A stretch of DNA of 14,846 nucleotides. It comes from Acidobacteriaceae bacterium (lineage in GTDB: Bacteria; Acidobacteriota; Terriglobia; Terriglobales; Acidobacteriaceae). The position numbers and the translations under genes were made by a program. Numbering within the stretch: position 1 is the stretch's first letter; each line of letters begins with the position of its first letter. The stretch spans positions 5,789 to 20,634 of the forward strand of contig PLBD01000476.1 in the NCBI GenBank assembly GCA_003135315.1, read 5' to 3'. Below are positions 7,391-13,979 of this stretch, piece after piece. The notes beneath the pieces are model-generated. The model was given only the letters and a program-made list of their open reading frames with translations, searched no databases and was not told where the DNA came from.

Positions 7391-7422
7391 CCCACCTTTG
7401 TGAGTAAGACCGCAGCGCCTCT

Positions 7423-7854
7423 CTAATTGCCCTTTGCTTCCGCTTCCAAGTCGATGGCCTTCCAGTCCCCTCGTATGATGCCTGCCCGGATCTGGGTTGG
7501 AGTTTTCTTGAGCCTGGTTTGTTCGTAAGCGTAGAAAACTTCCTTCATACAGAGCCCGCAGTGCGCCCCGTGCGTGGTCTCAAAGCAACTGTGCAGACTG
7601 TTGTGCCCCATTCGATCGCAGTAACAGTAGCACGGCATCTGGTAAATCACATCGGGGATTTTGGCAGCCAACTCGTAAGCGCGAACCTGGTAGGGATACT
7701 GGAAGGCTTCGCCCCGCCACTGGTCCTTGGGAAGAATAGGCAGCGCGTCGCCGGGCTTCATTGGCCCGTGGTTGTACGCAGGCACGTGGTCACCCTGGGC
7801 GGCGCAAACGACGGCAAGCAGGGTGATCAATAGGAACAGCACAGATTTCTTCAT
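7423..7854 (-). CDS. Small exported Cys-rich protein with PCYCYC motif (PCYCGC / CYCXC family)
   Basis: The open frame continues upstream to 8517, but that part is only the antisense of the kinase gene. The real gene starts at ATG 7854 with a clear signal peptide, MKKSVLFLLITLLAVVCA (cleavage near residues 18-20), and gives 143 residues. An AAGGG stretch lies 9 nt before the start. The mature protein carries six cysteines in a tight cluster: Cys75, 77 and 79 (PCYCYC), Cys90 (HSC), Cys99 and Cys102 (HCGLC). His84, His88, His95 and His98 are interspersed. This matches the PCYCGC/CYCXC family, of unknown function and sometimes with selenocysteine in relatives; here all positions are Cys. The pattern suggests binding of a metal or haem or thiol redox work outside the cytoplasm (inference). 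It is divergent from the Ser/Thr kinase gene. Confidence 0.85.
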   Translation of the reverse strand: MKKSVLFLLITLLAVVCAAQGDHVPAYNHGPMKPGDALPILPKDQWRGEAFQYPYQVRAYELAAKIPDVIYQMPCYCYCDRMGHNSLHSCFETTHGAHCGLCMKEVFYAYEQTRLKKTPTQIRAGIIRGDWKAIDLEAEAKGN

Positions 7855-7876
7855 GGAGGAAAAACCCTTGCGATGC

Positions 7877-7907
7877 ATTGTATCGGAGAAACGGCGACGC
7901 CGCACAA
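7877..7907 (-). promoter_or_regulatory. Possible promoter of the PCYCYC gene
   Basis: A good -10 hexamer TACAAT (7877-7882, minus strand) is 22 nt upstream of the start codon at 7854. The best -35 is a poor TTGTGC (7902-7907) at a long 19-nt spacing, so only the -10 is convincing. Confidence 0.35.
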
Positions 7908-7971
7908 GACGGACCGCAAAACGCGGCAAACCACTCTGCCGCCGGGTAATCTCGGGGGTCGCGAGTTCTCC

Positions 7972-8000
7972 TTGACCCACAAGGGCAGGGGGCGCATAAT
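7972..8000 (+). promoter_or_regulatory. Sigma70-type promoter of the Ser/Thr kinase gene
   Basis: TTGACC (7972-7977) and CATAAT (7995-8000) are exactly 17 bases apart, each with 5 of 6 consensus bases. Transcription would start near 8007, giving a leader of about 76 nt before the kinase ATG at 8083. Confidence 0.65.
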
Positions 8001-8069
8001 TGCGCGGCGTTTGACTTGGTGAATCCTGCAGGCGCAGCTTTGCGTTTTGCGGGGCATCGGCTGTAGGCC

Positions 8070-8075
8070 AGGAGG
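8070..8075 (+). promoter_or_regulatory. Ribosome binding site that fixes the kinase start
   Basis: A perfect AGGAGG lies 7 nt before ATG 8083. The in-frame ATG at 8077 is only 1 nt from it, and the TTG at 8047 lies upstream of it, so 8083 is the likely start. Confidence 0.85.
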
Positions 8076-8082
8076 CATGGTT

Positions 8083-9681
8083 ATGGCGGAAGAGGCACGT
8101 AAGCGGATTGGCGACTACGAAATCGTCCGTGAGTTGGGTCACGGGGGAATGGGGCAGGTGTACCTGGTGCGCAACGCGATCTCGGACCGCGTTGAGGCCA
8201 TGAAGGTCCTGCTTCCCGACCTGGCGCAGCAAGGGGACTTGGCCAATCGCTTCATGCGCGAGATCAAAGTATTGGCCAGCCTGGAGCATCCCAACATCGC
8301 CCAGCTCAGGACCGCGTTTACGGCGGAGAACCAGTTGGTAATGATCATGGAGTACGTGGAGGGCGACACTCTGGCCCAGCGCCTGGAGCGGGGAGCGTTC
8401 TCCCCCGCCGACGCCTTGAACTATATGGGGCAGGTGCTGGGTGCGCTGAGCTATGCCCACGGGAAAGGCATCATTCATCGCGACATCAAGCCCGCCAACA
8501 TGATGCTGACGCCGCAAGGCGTGATCAAGCTGATGGACTTTGGCATCGCGCGCTCGACCCAGGACCTGGGCATGACTGTCACCGGCACGACTCTCGGGTC
8601 GGTGTGCTACATGTCCCCCGAGCAGGTGAAATCAGAGCCTACCGATGCGCGCTCCGACTTGTATTCTGCCGGCGTTTCGCTCTACGAGATGGTCACGGGA
8701 CACACGATGTTCAGCGCGACCAGCAGTTTTTCCATCATGGAGGCGCACGTCAAAGAAATTCCGCATCCTCCGATTGAGCTGCAACCCACGCTTCCCAAGG
8801 CGCTGAATGACATCATCATGATGGCGGTCGCCAAAGACCCGTCGCAGCGCTTCCAGACGGCCGATGCCTTCCGCAATGCTCTGTCGCAGGTTGGCGTCTC
8901 AGCAGCGGCGGCAGCGGCACCGCCTCAGCAACAACCGATTCCAACGCCGTCGCCGCAGCCGAAGGCAACAACTCCGCCGCTGACTCCCGCAGCAGCGCCT
9001 GCCTCCCAGCAGGAAGGCTGCGCGGTATTGCAGCCGCGGCCTGCCGAGCCCGGCCGTCGACACATCGGCTGGATATTAGCTGCGGCCATCGTGATCCTGG
9101 TGGCGGTTTTCGGCGGCACGCAAGTTTATCGCTCGCACACGCAGAGCTCCACTGCGGTACCCGCAGTCGAATCGGGTGCTGGCGCCGCCCCTGGCACATC
9201 GAATCTAGCTCCTTCACCTGCCGCGCCGGAGACGAACTCATCGGTCGGTCAGAGCGAATCGGCCGCCGCAACTCCAGCACCACTAGCTTCAGCTCCTCCC
9301 AACCCGGCTTCGGCTCCGCGCAGTACAAAACATCAGGATGCGAGCGCGGCGCCGCAAGGAGCAGCTCCGGCTGAGTCGGGGCCTTCGGCGGAGGAGATTG
9401 CCGCGCACAAGAAGTTGCTCGACGACATGGAGACGGAGACCGACCATCTTGACAGCCGGGCAGCCGCCGTGGAGAGCAGCCTGGATACGATGGAGCAACA
9501 GATGCATCAGAGCGGCCTTGGATTGCGGGGCGACGTCGTGGCCTCGCGGGCCAACATGCGCGCGGACCTGGCGAAGGCCAAACAGGCGCTGGAAGGATCG
9601 GATACCGATCGTGCACGGAAGTATCTGGACCAGGCGAACCATGAAGTCGAGAAGCTGGAGGCTTTTCTCGGCCGGCGATAG
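8083..9681 (+). CDS. Membrane-anchored Hanks-type Ser/Thr protein kinase with extracytoplasmic coiled-coil domain
   Basis: From ATG 8083 the protein has 532 residues. The cytoplasmic kinase domain (about 11-270) is complete: glycine loop GHGGMG (19-24), Lys41 (EAMK), Glu60, HRDIKPAN (132-139, catalytic Asp134), DFG (152-154), and SPEQ (178-181) in place of APE. The segment between DFG and SPEQ contains several Thr/Ser that could be autophosphorylated. After an Ala/Pro/Gln-rich linker, one membrane helix (about 328-346) follows. The outer part has a low-complexity Ala/Ser/Pro stretch (about 356-435) and a helical, heptad-like C-terminus (about 436-530, KKLLDDMETETDHLDSRAAAV...). There are no PASTA repeats, so the sensed signal is unlike that of PrkC/PknB. 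It has its own promoter and is followed by lepB after 63 bp. It is close to yvcK and glmU, whose products are kinase substrates in other species. Confidence 0.93.
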   Translation: MAEEARKRIGDYEIVRELGHGGMGQVYLVRNAISDRVEAMKVLLPDLAQQGDLANRFMREIKVLASLEHPNIAQLRTAFTAENQLVMIMEYVEGDTLAQRLERGAFSPADALNYMGQVLGALSYAHGKGIIHRDIKPANMMLTPQGVIKLMDFGIARSTQDLGMTVTGTTLGSVCYMSPEQVKSEPTDARSDLYSAGVSLYEMVTGHTMFSATSSFSIMEAHVKEIPHPPIELQPTLPKALNDIIMMAVAKDPSQRFQTADAFRNALSQVGVSAAAAAAPPQQQPIPTPSPQPKATTPPLTPAAAPASQQEGCAVLQPRPAEPGRRHIGWILAAAIVILVAVFGGTQVYRSHTQSSTAVPAVESGAGAAPGTSNLAPSPAAPETNSSVGQSESAAATPAPLASAPPNPASAPRSTKHQDASAAPQGAAPAESGPSAEEIAAHKKLLDDMETETDHLDSRAAAVESSLDTMEQQMHQSGLGLRGDVVASRANMRADLAKAKQALEGSDTDRARKYLDQANHEVEKLEAFLGRR

Positions 9682-9686
9682 CGCAA

Positions 9687-9707
9687 AGCAGTGCTGTCCG
9701 TACTGCT
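9687..9707. other. Short hairpin between kinase and lepB
   Basis: AGCAGT (9687-9692) and ACTGCT (9702-9707) form a perfect 6-bp stem with a 9-nt loop just after the kinase stop codon. No U-tract follows, so it is not a standard intrinsic terminator. Confidence 0.35.
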
Positions 9708-9718
9708 CAGAACGAAAC

Positions 9719-9724
9719 TATAAT
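9719..9724 (+). promoter_or_regulatory. Consensus -10 box upstream of lepB
   Basis: A perfect TATAAT lies 20 nt before ATG 9745, so a transcript from it would have a leader of about 14 nt. No good -35 is present at 17-18 nt (the best is TGTCCG), so activity is uncertain. Confidence 0.4.
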
Positions 9725-9744
9725 GGCTCCTGATCGTCTAACCA

Positions 9745-10359
9745 ATGTATATGACCTCCCACTCCGGGCAAGAGAATTCAGCCGAGCCTCTTCCTTCAAG
9801 TCAGGACCAATTGACGGAAAGCGCGCCGAGCGCGCCAGGGCAAGAACCTAAGCGCGTGGTTTCAGGCTGGGTGCGAGATGTCGTCATCTCGCTGGCGGTT
9901 TCGGCCTTCTTCATCATCTTTCTCTACCAGCCGGTTAAGGTGGAAGGTACCAGCATGATGCCGACGCTGCAGGACCAGGAGCGGGTGTTCATCAACAAGT
10001 TTGTTTACAAGCTGGAGCCGATCGAGCGCGGCGATGTAATTGTGTTCCGCTATCCGCGCGATCCTGCCAAGAGCTACATCAAGCGCGTGATCGCCGTAGC
10101 GGGCGACAGCGTCAGAATTGAAGCCGGGGTTGTGTTCGTGAATGGTCATCGCCTATCCGAGCAGTACCTGCCCCGAATGTACGAAGACGTCCGCTCCTAT
10201 CCGGACACCGTGGTGCCGCCCCATTGCTATTTCGTCCTCGGAGACCACCGAAATCTTTCCAACGACAGTCGAGATTTCGGTCCCGTGGATGAAAGCTTCA
10301 TCTTTGGGAAAGCCGTTTTTGGTTATTGGCCGTTCGCCAGGCTAGGCACGCTGCGGTAG
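9745..10359 (+). CDS. lepB: Signal peptidase I
   Basis: This 204-residue integral membrane serine protease removes signal peptides from exported proteins on the outer face of the cytoplasmic membrane. After a hydrophilic 40-residue N-terminus, a single membrane anchor spans about 44-61 (RDVVISLAVSAFFIIFLY). The catalytic Ser70 is in VEGTSMMPTL and the catalytic Lys113 in YIKRVIAVAGD. The conserved box GDHRNLSNDSRDFG is at 166-179. The size fits the short single-anchor type rather than the 324-residue, two-anchor E. coli enzyme. ATG 9745 and ATG 9751 are both possible starts, and neither has a clear Shine-Dalgarno. It may be read with the kinase gene 63 bp upstream or from the TATAAT at 9719. 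Several proteins encoded here (the GH63-like enzyme, PCYCYC and GloVer proteins) carry signal peptides that such an enzyme would cut. Confidence 0.96.
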   Translation: MYMTSHSGQENSAEPLPSSQDQLTESAPSAPGQEPKRVVSGWVRDVVISLAVSAFFIIFLYQPVKVEGTSMMPTLQDQERVFINKFVYKLEPIERGDVIVFRYPRDPAKSYIKRVIAVAGDSVRIEAGVVFVNGHRLSEQYLPRMYEDVRSYPDTVVPPHCYFVLGDHRNLSNDSRDFGPVDESFIFGKAVFGYWPFARLGTLR

Positions 10360-10489
10360 CTGATTTTTCCCCGTTCACTTTTCGCGCAAGGATCCCGCTT
10401 CCACTGGGGCAGCGGAGGATTGCGCTGCCAGCATGGTTCGCTGGGACACTTACTCCTTTGTGCGAAAAGCTCTCGGAGTTCAAAAAAAC

Positions 10490-11893
10490 CTACGGCACAA
10501 TCTGAAACACAACGCCCATGCCATACGCGCCGCCACTGGATGCTGTGCCGTAAAGAGTGCCGGTGGAATCAAAGGCCAGCTTGCACACCGGACTGCTTCC
10601 GTCCTTCCCGCCAGTGAAGTCGTGCAGGGAAGTGTAGCTCCAGCCACCCTCCACTCGCGTCAGCTTAAAGACGGATCCGAAGCCGTAGCGTCCATCGCCG
10701 AACGTGGTCCCGTACAAATTTCCGGAAGCGTCCATCAACAATTTGTCATAGGGACCGAGACCAATCCCCCCGCTCAGCCCATAGATGAAGTCATAAGACC
10801 AACTGCCGTCCGAGGCGACCATCTCAAACACGGTTCCGCCCGCGGTGGCACTATGGACCGTGGTGCTGTAGAGATTGCCGGAGGCATCGAGAGTGAATCC
10901 TCCTTGCGGATAACCTCCATCGTCGCCGTGGTAGGTAAAACCGTGGATGGTGCTTTCTATCCAACCCGAACCCGAAGGAGTCAGCTTATAGGCCGCGCCG
11001 TGACCATAGGGGCCGTTATCCCCGAACACGCCGTAAAGGTTGCCGGCTTGATCGAAGACGACACCGCTCCAGGGATACTCACCATCGCCATCGCCCCGGG
11101 GCTGATAGAGAATATTCTGTGTCCACCCGCCGTTGGAGGGAGTCAGGCTAAAAATCAGCCCCCAGCCGGCAGGGCCTCCATCGACTGTCGTGCCATAGAT
11201 GTTTCCCGCCTGGTCGAAGGCGAGCTCGCCTTGAGGATACGATCCATCGCTGCCCGAGAAACGATACAGGATGGTCGAACTCCATTCGGAAAGGACTGAG
11301 GTCGGGGCCTGCGTGGGCGGCCTGATGCTGTAAACCGTGCCACAGCCGTGATAATCGTTGGACGTAAGGCAAGGACCACCTCCGCCAGCGGAGGTTGAGC
11401 CATAAAGGGCACCGTCGGGCCCGAAGATCAGCCGGCCAAACGGACCAGCGCCGTCATCACCATCGGCAAAACTGTAAAGCGGGCTCAGGACCCAACCTCC
11501 GCCGTCGTTGTCCAACAGGAAGATTGTTCCGTAGCCGACTGTGCCGCCGCCAAAGGCCGTTCCGTAAATGTTGTCATTGGCATCGATGGTTAGCCCGGTG
11601 AAGGGAGACGCCCCGTCCTGTCCACCCGTGAAATCGTGGATCACACTGAAAGTCTGGCCCAGGGCCGGTTGCGTTATGGCGGTGATGATTGCGATGAGGG
11701 CAAACGCGACGAGCGAGGCGGAGCATGCGCACCTCGTCAGACGCCAGCCACGACTGAAGATCAAGCCTTGCGATTCCCTATGATTCAATATCACAACATT
11801 GCTTCCTTTTCTCGACCAGAGAATGAATAGTCCGCCCATGTCCATAAGGCCCTTCGCACCAACAGCCGCGGAGAACGTGGCGGGAAGGGGCAC
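10490..11893 (-). CDS. Secreted GloVer-repeat protein (Gloeo/Verruco repeats), probable seven-bladed beta-propeller
   Basis: The open frame is 467 codons from ATG 11893. I prefer GTG 11794 (434 residues) because it follows AGGA at 9 nt and puts a normal signal peptide (LVAFALIAIITAITQPALG, cut before QTF) near the N-terminus; the ATG start would place about 60 residues before it. The mature protein is built entirely of about seven repeats of roughly 50 residues. Each follows the pattern LYxFxGxDGxxPxxxLxxDxxGNLYGTTxxGGxxGxGTVFxLxxxxGGW. The repeat matches the 'Gloeo_Verruco' (GloVer) family, abundant in Acidobacteria and Verrucomicrobia and of unknown function. Seven units suggest a closed beta-propeller (inference). 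No C-terminal sorting domain is visible, as the chain stops within the last repeat (GVVFQIVP). Repeat 2 has an insertion with two Cys (CLTSNDYHGC). It is probably extracellular. Confidence 0.88.
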   Translation of the reverse strand: MPLPATFSAAVGAKGLMDMGGLFILWSRKGSNVVILNHRESQGLIFSRGWRLTRCACSASLVAFALIAIITAITQPALGQTFSVIHDFTGGQDGASPFTGLTIDANDNIYGTAFGGGTVGYGTIFLLDNDGGGWVLSPLYSFADGDDGAGPFGRLIFGPDGALYGSTSAGGGGPCLTSNDYHGCGTVYSIRPPTQAPTSVLSEWSSTILYRFSGSDGSYPQGELAFDQAGNIYGTTVDGGPAGWGLIFSLTPSNGGWTQNILYQPRGDGDGEYPWSGVVFDQAGNLYGVFGDNGPYGHGAAYKLTPSGSGWIESTIHGFTYHGDDGGYPQGGFTLDASGNLYSTTVHSATAGGTVFEMVASDGSWSYDFIYGLSGGIGLGPYDKLLMDASGNLYGTTFGDGRYGFGSVFKLTRVEGGWSYTSLHDFTGGKDGSSPVCKLAFDSTGTLYGTASSGGAYGMGVVFQIVP

Positions 11894-12310
11894 GCGATTA
11901 GTTCCCCAAGCAGGAGTCTATTGCGCTTTGATTCCATCTGAAAGTTACGAAAGTACAAGCAGACGATTGGACTTTCGTAACCGCCTGATCATTGACAAAT
12001 GCACCTCGTCCGCAGTTACAGGAGTCTCCTGCCGAACCGCTCGTGGCACTTGACGCTTAGCCGGGTTCGGCCGCGACCGCATCCTGCGCGAAGGCTTGGC
12101 GCGGCCCATCGGTGCAGCGTAACTGATACGGAGAGACGCACTAACAATGGCGAGACATCTGGCCAGTTTCTTTGGAACCGGTCTTCGAGCTTGCAGCTTG
12201 CAGTGGTTTGATTGTCCACCAGCCATGAAATCCGGTCAAGAGGTTTCCAGGGTTCGCGACACCGGAAAGTACATATTTACTACCTGTTCAAGTAATCACA
12301 TCACGAAGGT
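11894..12310. other. Intergenic region without a supported gene
   Basis: No open frame here has a signal, motif or ribosome site that supports it, and no tRNA cloverleaf or rRNA is visible. It holds the upstream region of the GloVer gene (minus) and the downstream region of the glycosyltransferase gene (minus). It contains a perfect 11-bp inverted repeat (11944-11981), an isolated TTGACA (11992-11997) without a matching -10, and a weaker 7-bp inverted pair CAGTTAC/GTAACTG (12013-12019, 12119-12125). Confidence 0.6.
11944..11981. repeat. Perfect 11-bp inverted repeat with 16-bp spacer
   Basis: GTTACGAAAGT (11944-11954) is the exact reverse complement of ACTTTCGTAAC (11971-11981). It lies 51 bp upstream of the first possible GloVer start (11893) and 150 bp upstream of the preferred one (11794). 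It could be a dimeric or paired regulator site, or a hairpin in RNA. No U-tract follows on either strand, so a terminator is unlikely. Confidence 0.6.
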
Positions 12311-13948
12311 CTAGGGGCGCTGACCGTTTCGTGCGGCTGCTATCAGATAAAAGTCGAGGTGTTGCCATTGAAAGCCGCCGAACTGGATGACTTTGCGGCC
12401 GGGCAGACGATACTCCAGTTCAGCCTTGGTACCGCTGGCGGCCACGACGATGTGATCGCCGGCGGGAATCTCGTTGCGCTCGTAGCTGGCCACGGCATGA
12501 TTGCGGTAAAAGGCCAGTCCATACTCAACCGCGGGCGGAACATCGTATACAGCGATGTCCGGAATGCGGCCGATTTCGGTTCGCTGAAGCGAGGCCTGTA
12601 CCAAACGCTCCGACAGCAGGAGGTTAATCATGGGCGCAGTTCCACGCAGAGTAAGAGCAAACGCGATGACCACGGGCACCAGGGTAGCGAAGCGAAGCGC
12701 GCGATAACCCTGGTTCTGGAGCACGAACCAGAACATGATAATGGTCACGAGCGCCAGCGCCGCGGCTACGATGATCACGTTCCGAGGCAACCCGAGTTTC
12801 AGCAGCTTGAACGGCACAATAAACGCGGCTGCCAGCATCGCCGCAGACAGCAAAGCGTGCAGCAGGACCATCCACATCGCGGGCTTACCCGCATCTTGTT
12901 CGCGGCGAAAAATGAAATCGGCAAGCAAGATGGCGCCCGCCGGAATCGCGGGCAGGATGTATCCCGGTAACTTGGATTGCGAGAGCGAGAAGAAGCCGAT
13001 GGGCAGCAGGAACCACAGCGTCAAATAAGTGCGCAAATCCTCTTGTCCGGCCGGCTGTTGCACCGAGAAGCGCCAGTCGCGTATCGCGTCGAGGACGGCA
13101 GCCACAACGAATACGGTCCATGGCACCAGCGCCAGCAGCGCCACCGGCAGATAAAACCAGAATGGCTCGGGATGGTGATACAGGTTGGTGGTGAAGCGTG
13201 CCAAGTTATGTTGCAGAAAGAAGACGCGGAAGAACTCGGGATTCGCGCGCTGCACGGCAATGAACCACGGTGCGGTAACCGCGAGATAGAGCGCGATCCC
13301 GACCGGCCACAGTGTGCGCAGGAGCAGTCGCCAGTCCCGGCGCAGAGCGGCGAACGCGACGATAATCAACCCCGCGAGAAAAACGGCGACGGGCCCCTTG
13401 GCCAACGTCGCCAGCGCGCTGAAGAAATAAAACCCCAGCAGCCAGTTTCGGCGGTCGCTTATATACCAGCCATACCAGCAGAGCATGGCCGCGGTGAACA
13501 TGGCGGTCAGCGGCATGTCGGTGGAAGCGCTGCGTCCGAAGCCGATGATGCTGGCGGCGGACGCGGTTATGAGCGCCGCATCCAGCTGCATGCCGCGACG
13601 GAAGCGGCGAGTCCAGACGTAGATGAAGATGGTCAGCAGCATCGAGAGGACCGCCGACGGCAGCCGCGCAGCGACATCGCTGGCTTCGCCGGCGCCTTTG
13701 TAGGCGATCATCGCGCACCAGTAATACAGCGGCGGCTTTTCCAGCCAGGGATGTCCGTAGAGCACGGGCGTTACCCAGTCATGACGCGTGAGCATCTCAC
13801 GCGCGACCTGCGCATAGCGCGGCTCGTCTGCCCCGACCAGTCCGACAAGTTGCAGCCCGAGAATGAAAAGAAAACCACAGAAGGCGAAGAGGGCAAGAGC
13901 ATCGGTGGAACGACGGGCGCGTTCACTGGGATTGGGAGTGGGTCGCAA
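12311..13948 (-). CDS. ArnT/PMT-like membrane glycosyltransferase (GT39/GT83 type)
   Basis: The 545-residue multi-pass membrane protein transfers a sugar from a polyprenyl-phosphate donor to an acceptor on the periplasmic side. Evidence is the first-loop motif GADEPRYAQVAREML (39-53, catalytic-type Asp41/Glu42), LEKPPLYYW (69-77), SASTDMPLTAMF, and SQSKLPGYILPAIPAGAILLADF late in the membrane part, all typical of the PMT_2/ArnT family. About twelve hydrophobic segments are visible, then a soluble C-terminal part of roughly 100 residues (from about VQASLQRTEIGRIPDIAVYD). The acceptor (lipid A, glycan or protein) cannot be told. The start is TTG 13948, because no ATG or GTG precedes the first membrane helix. 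A TAGAAT (13958-13963, minus) lies just upstream. It lies 31 bp after the NrnA-like gene in the same direction, so co-transcription is likely. Confidence 0.9.
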   Translation of the reverse strand: MRPTPNPSERARRSTDALALFAFCGFLFILGLQLVGLVGADEPRYAQVAREMLTRHDWVTPVLYGHPWLEKPPLYYWCAMIAYKGAGEASDVAARLPSAVLSMLLTIFIYVWTRRFRRGMQLDAALITASAASIIGFGRSASTDMPLTAMFTAAMLCWYGWYISDRRNWLLGFYFFSALATLAKGPVAVFLAGLIIVAFAALRRDWRLLLRTLWPVGIALYLAVTAPWFIAVQRANPEFFRVFFLQHNLARFTTNLYHHPEPFWFYLPVALLALVPWTVFVVAAVLDAIRDWRFSVQQPAGQEDLRTYLTLWFLLPIGFFSLSQSKLPGYILPAIPAGAILLADFIFRREQDAGKPAMWMVLLHALLSAAMLAAAFIVPFKLLKLGLPRNVIIVAAALALVTIIMFWFVLQNQGYRALRFATLVPVVIAFALTLRGTAPMINLLLSERLVQASLQRTEIGRIPDIAVYDVPPAVEYGLAFYRNHAVASYERNEIPAGDHIVVAASGTKAELEYRLPGRKVIQFGGFQWQHLDFYLIAAARNGQRP

Positions 13949-13979
13949 GATGTTTCTATTCTAGCGGGAGTTCAGGTGC

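Noticed and set aside
7855..8517. Upstream extension of the PCYCYC open frame to 364 codons
   Set aside because: The extra part is antisense to the kinase domain; a signal peptide starts exactly at ATG 7854.
8816..9616. Minus-strand open frame (266 codons) inside the kinase gene
   Set aside because: It is antisense to the Pro/Ala-rich kinase tail. It is Arg/Pro/Ser-rich without domains, as expected of a shadow.
10482..10488. U-tract just after the GloVer stop codon as an intrinsic terminator
   Set aside because: Seven T residues are present on the minus strand, but I find no stem before them.
10433..11299. Plus-strand open frame (288 codons) opposite the GloVer gene
   Set aside because: It mirrors the repeats of the GloVer gene and has no ribosome site or recognisable motif; the minus-strand frame has a signal peptide and clear repeats.
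11992..12020. TTGACA as a plus-strand promoter in the 11.9-12.3 kb gap
   Set aside because: No acceptable -10 follows at 16-18 nt, and no plus-strand gene lies downstream.
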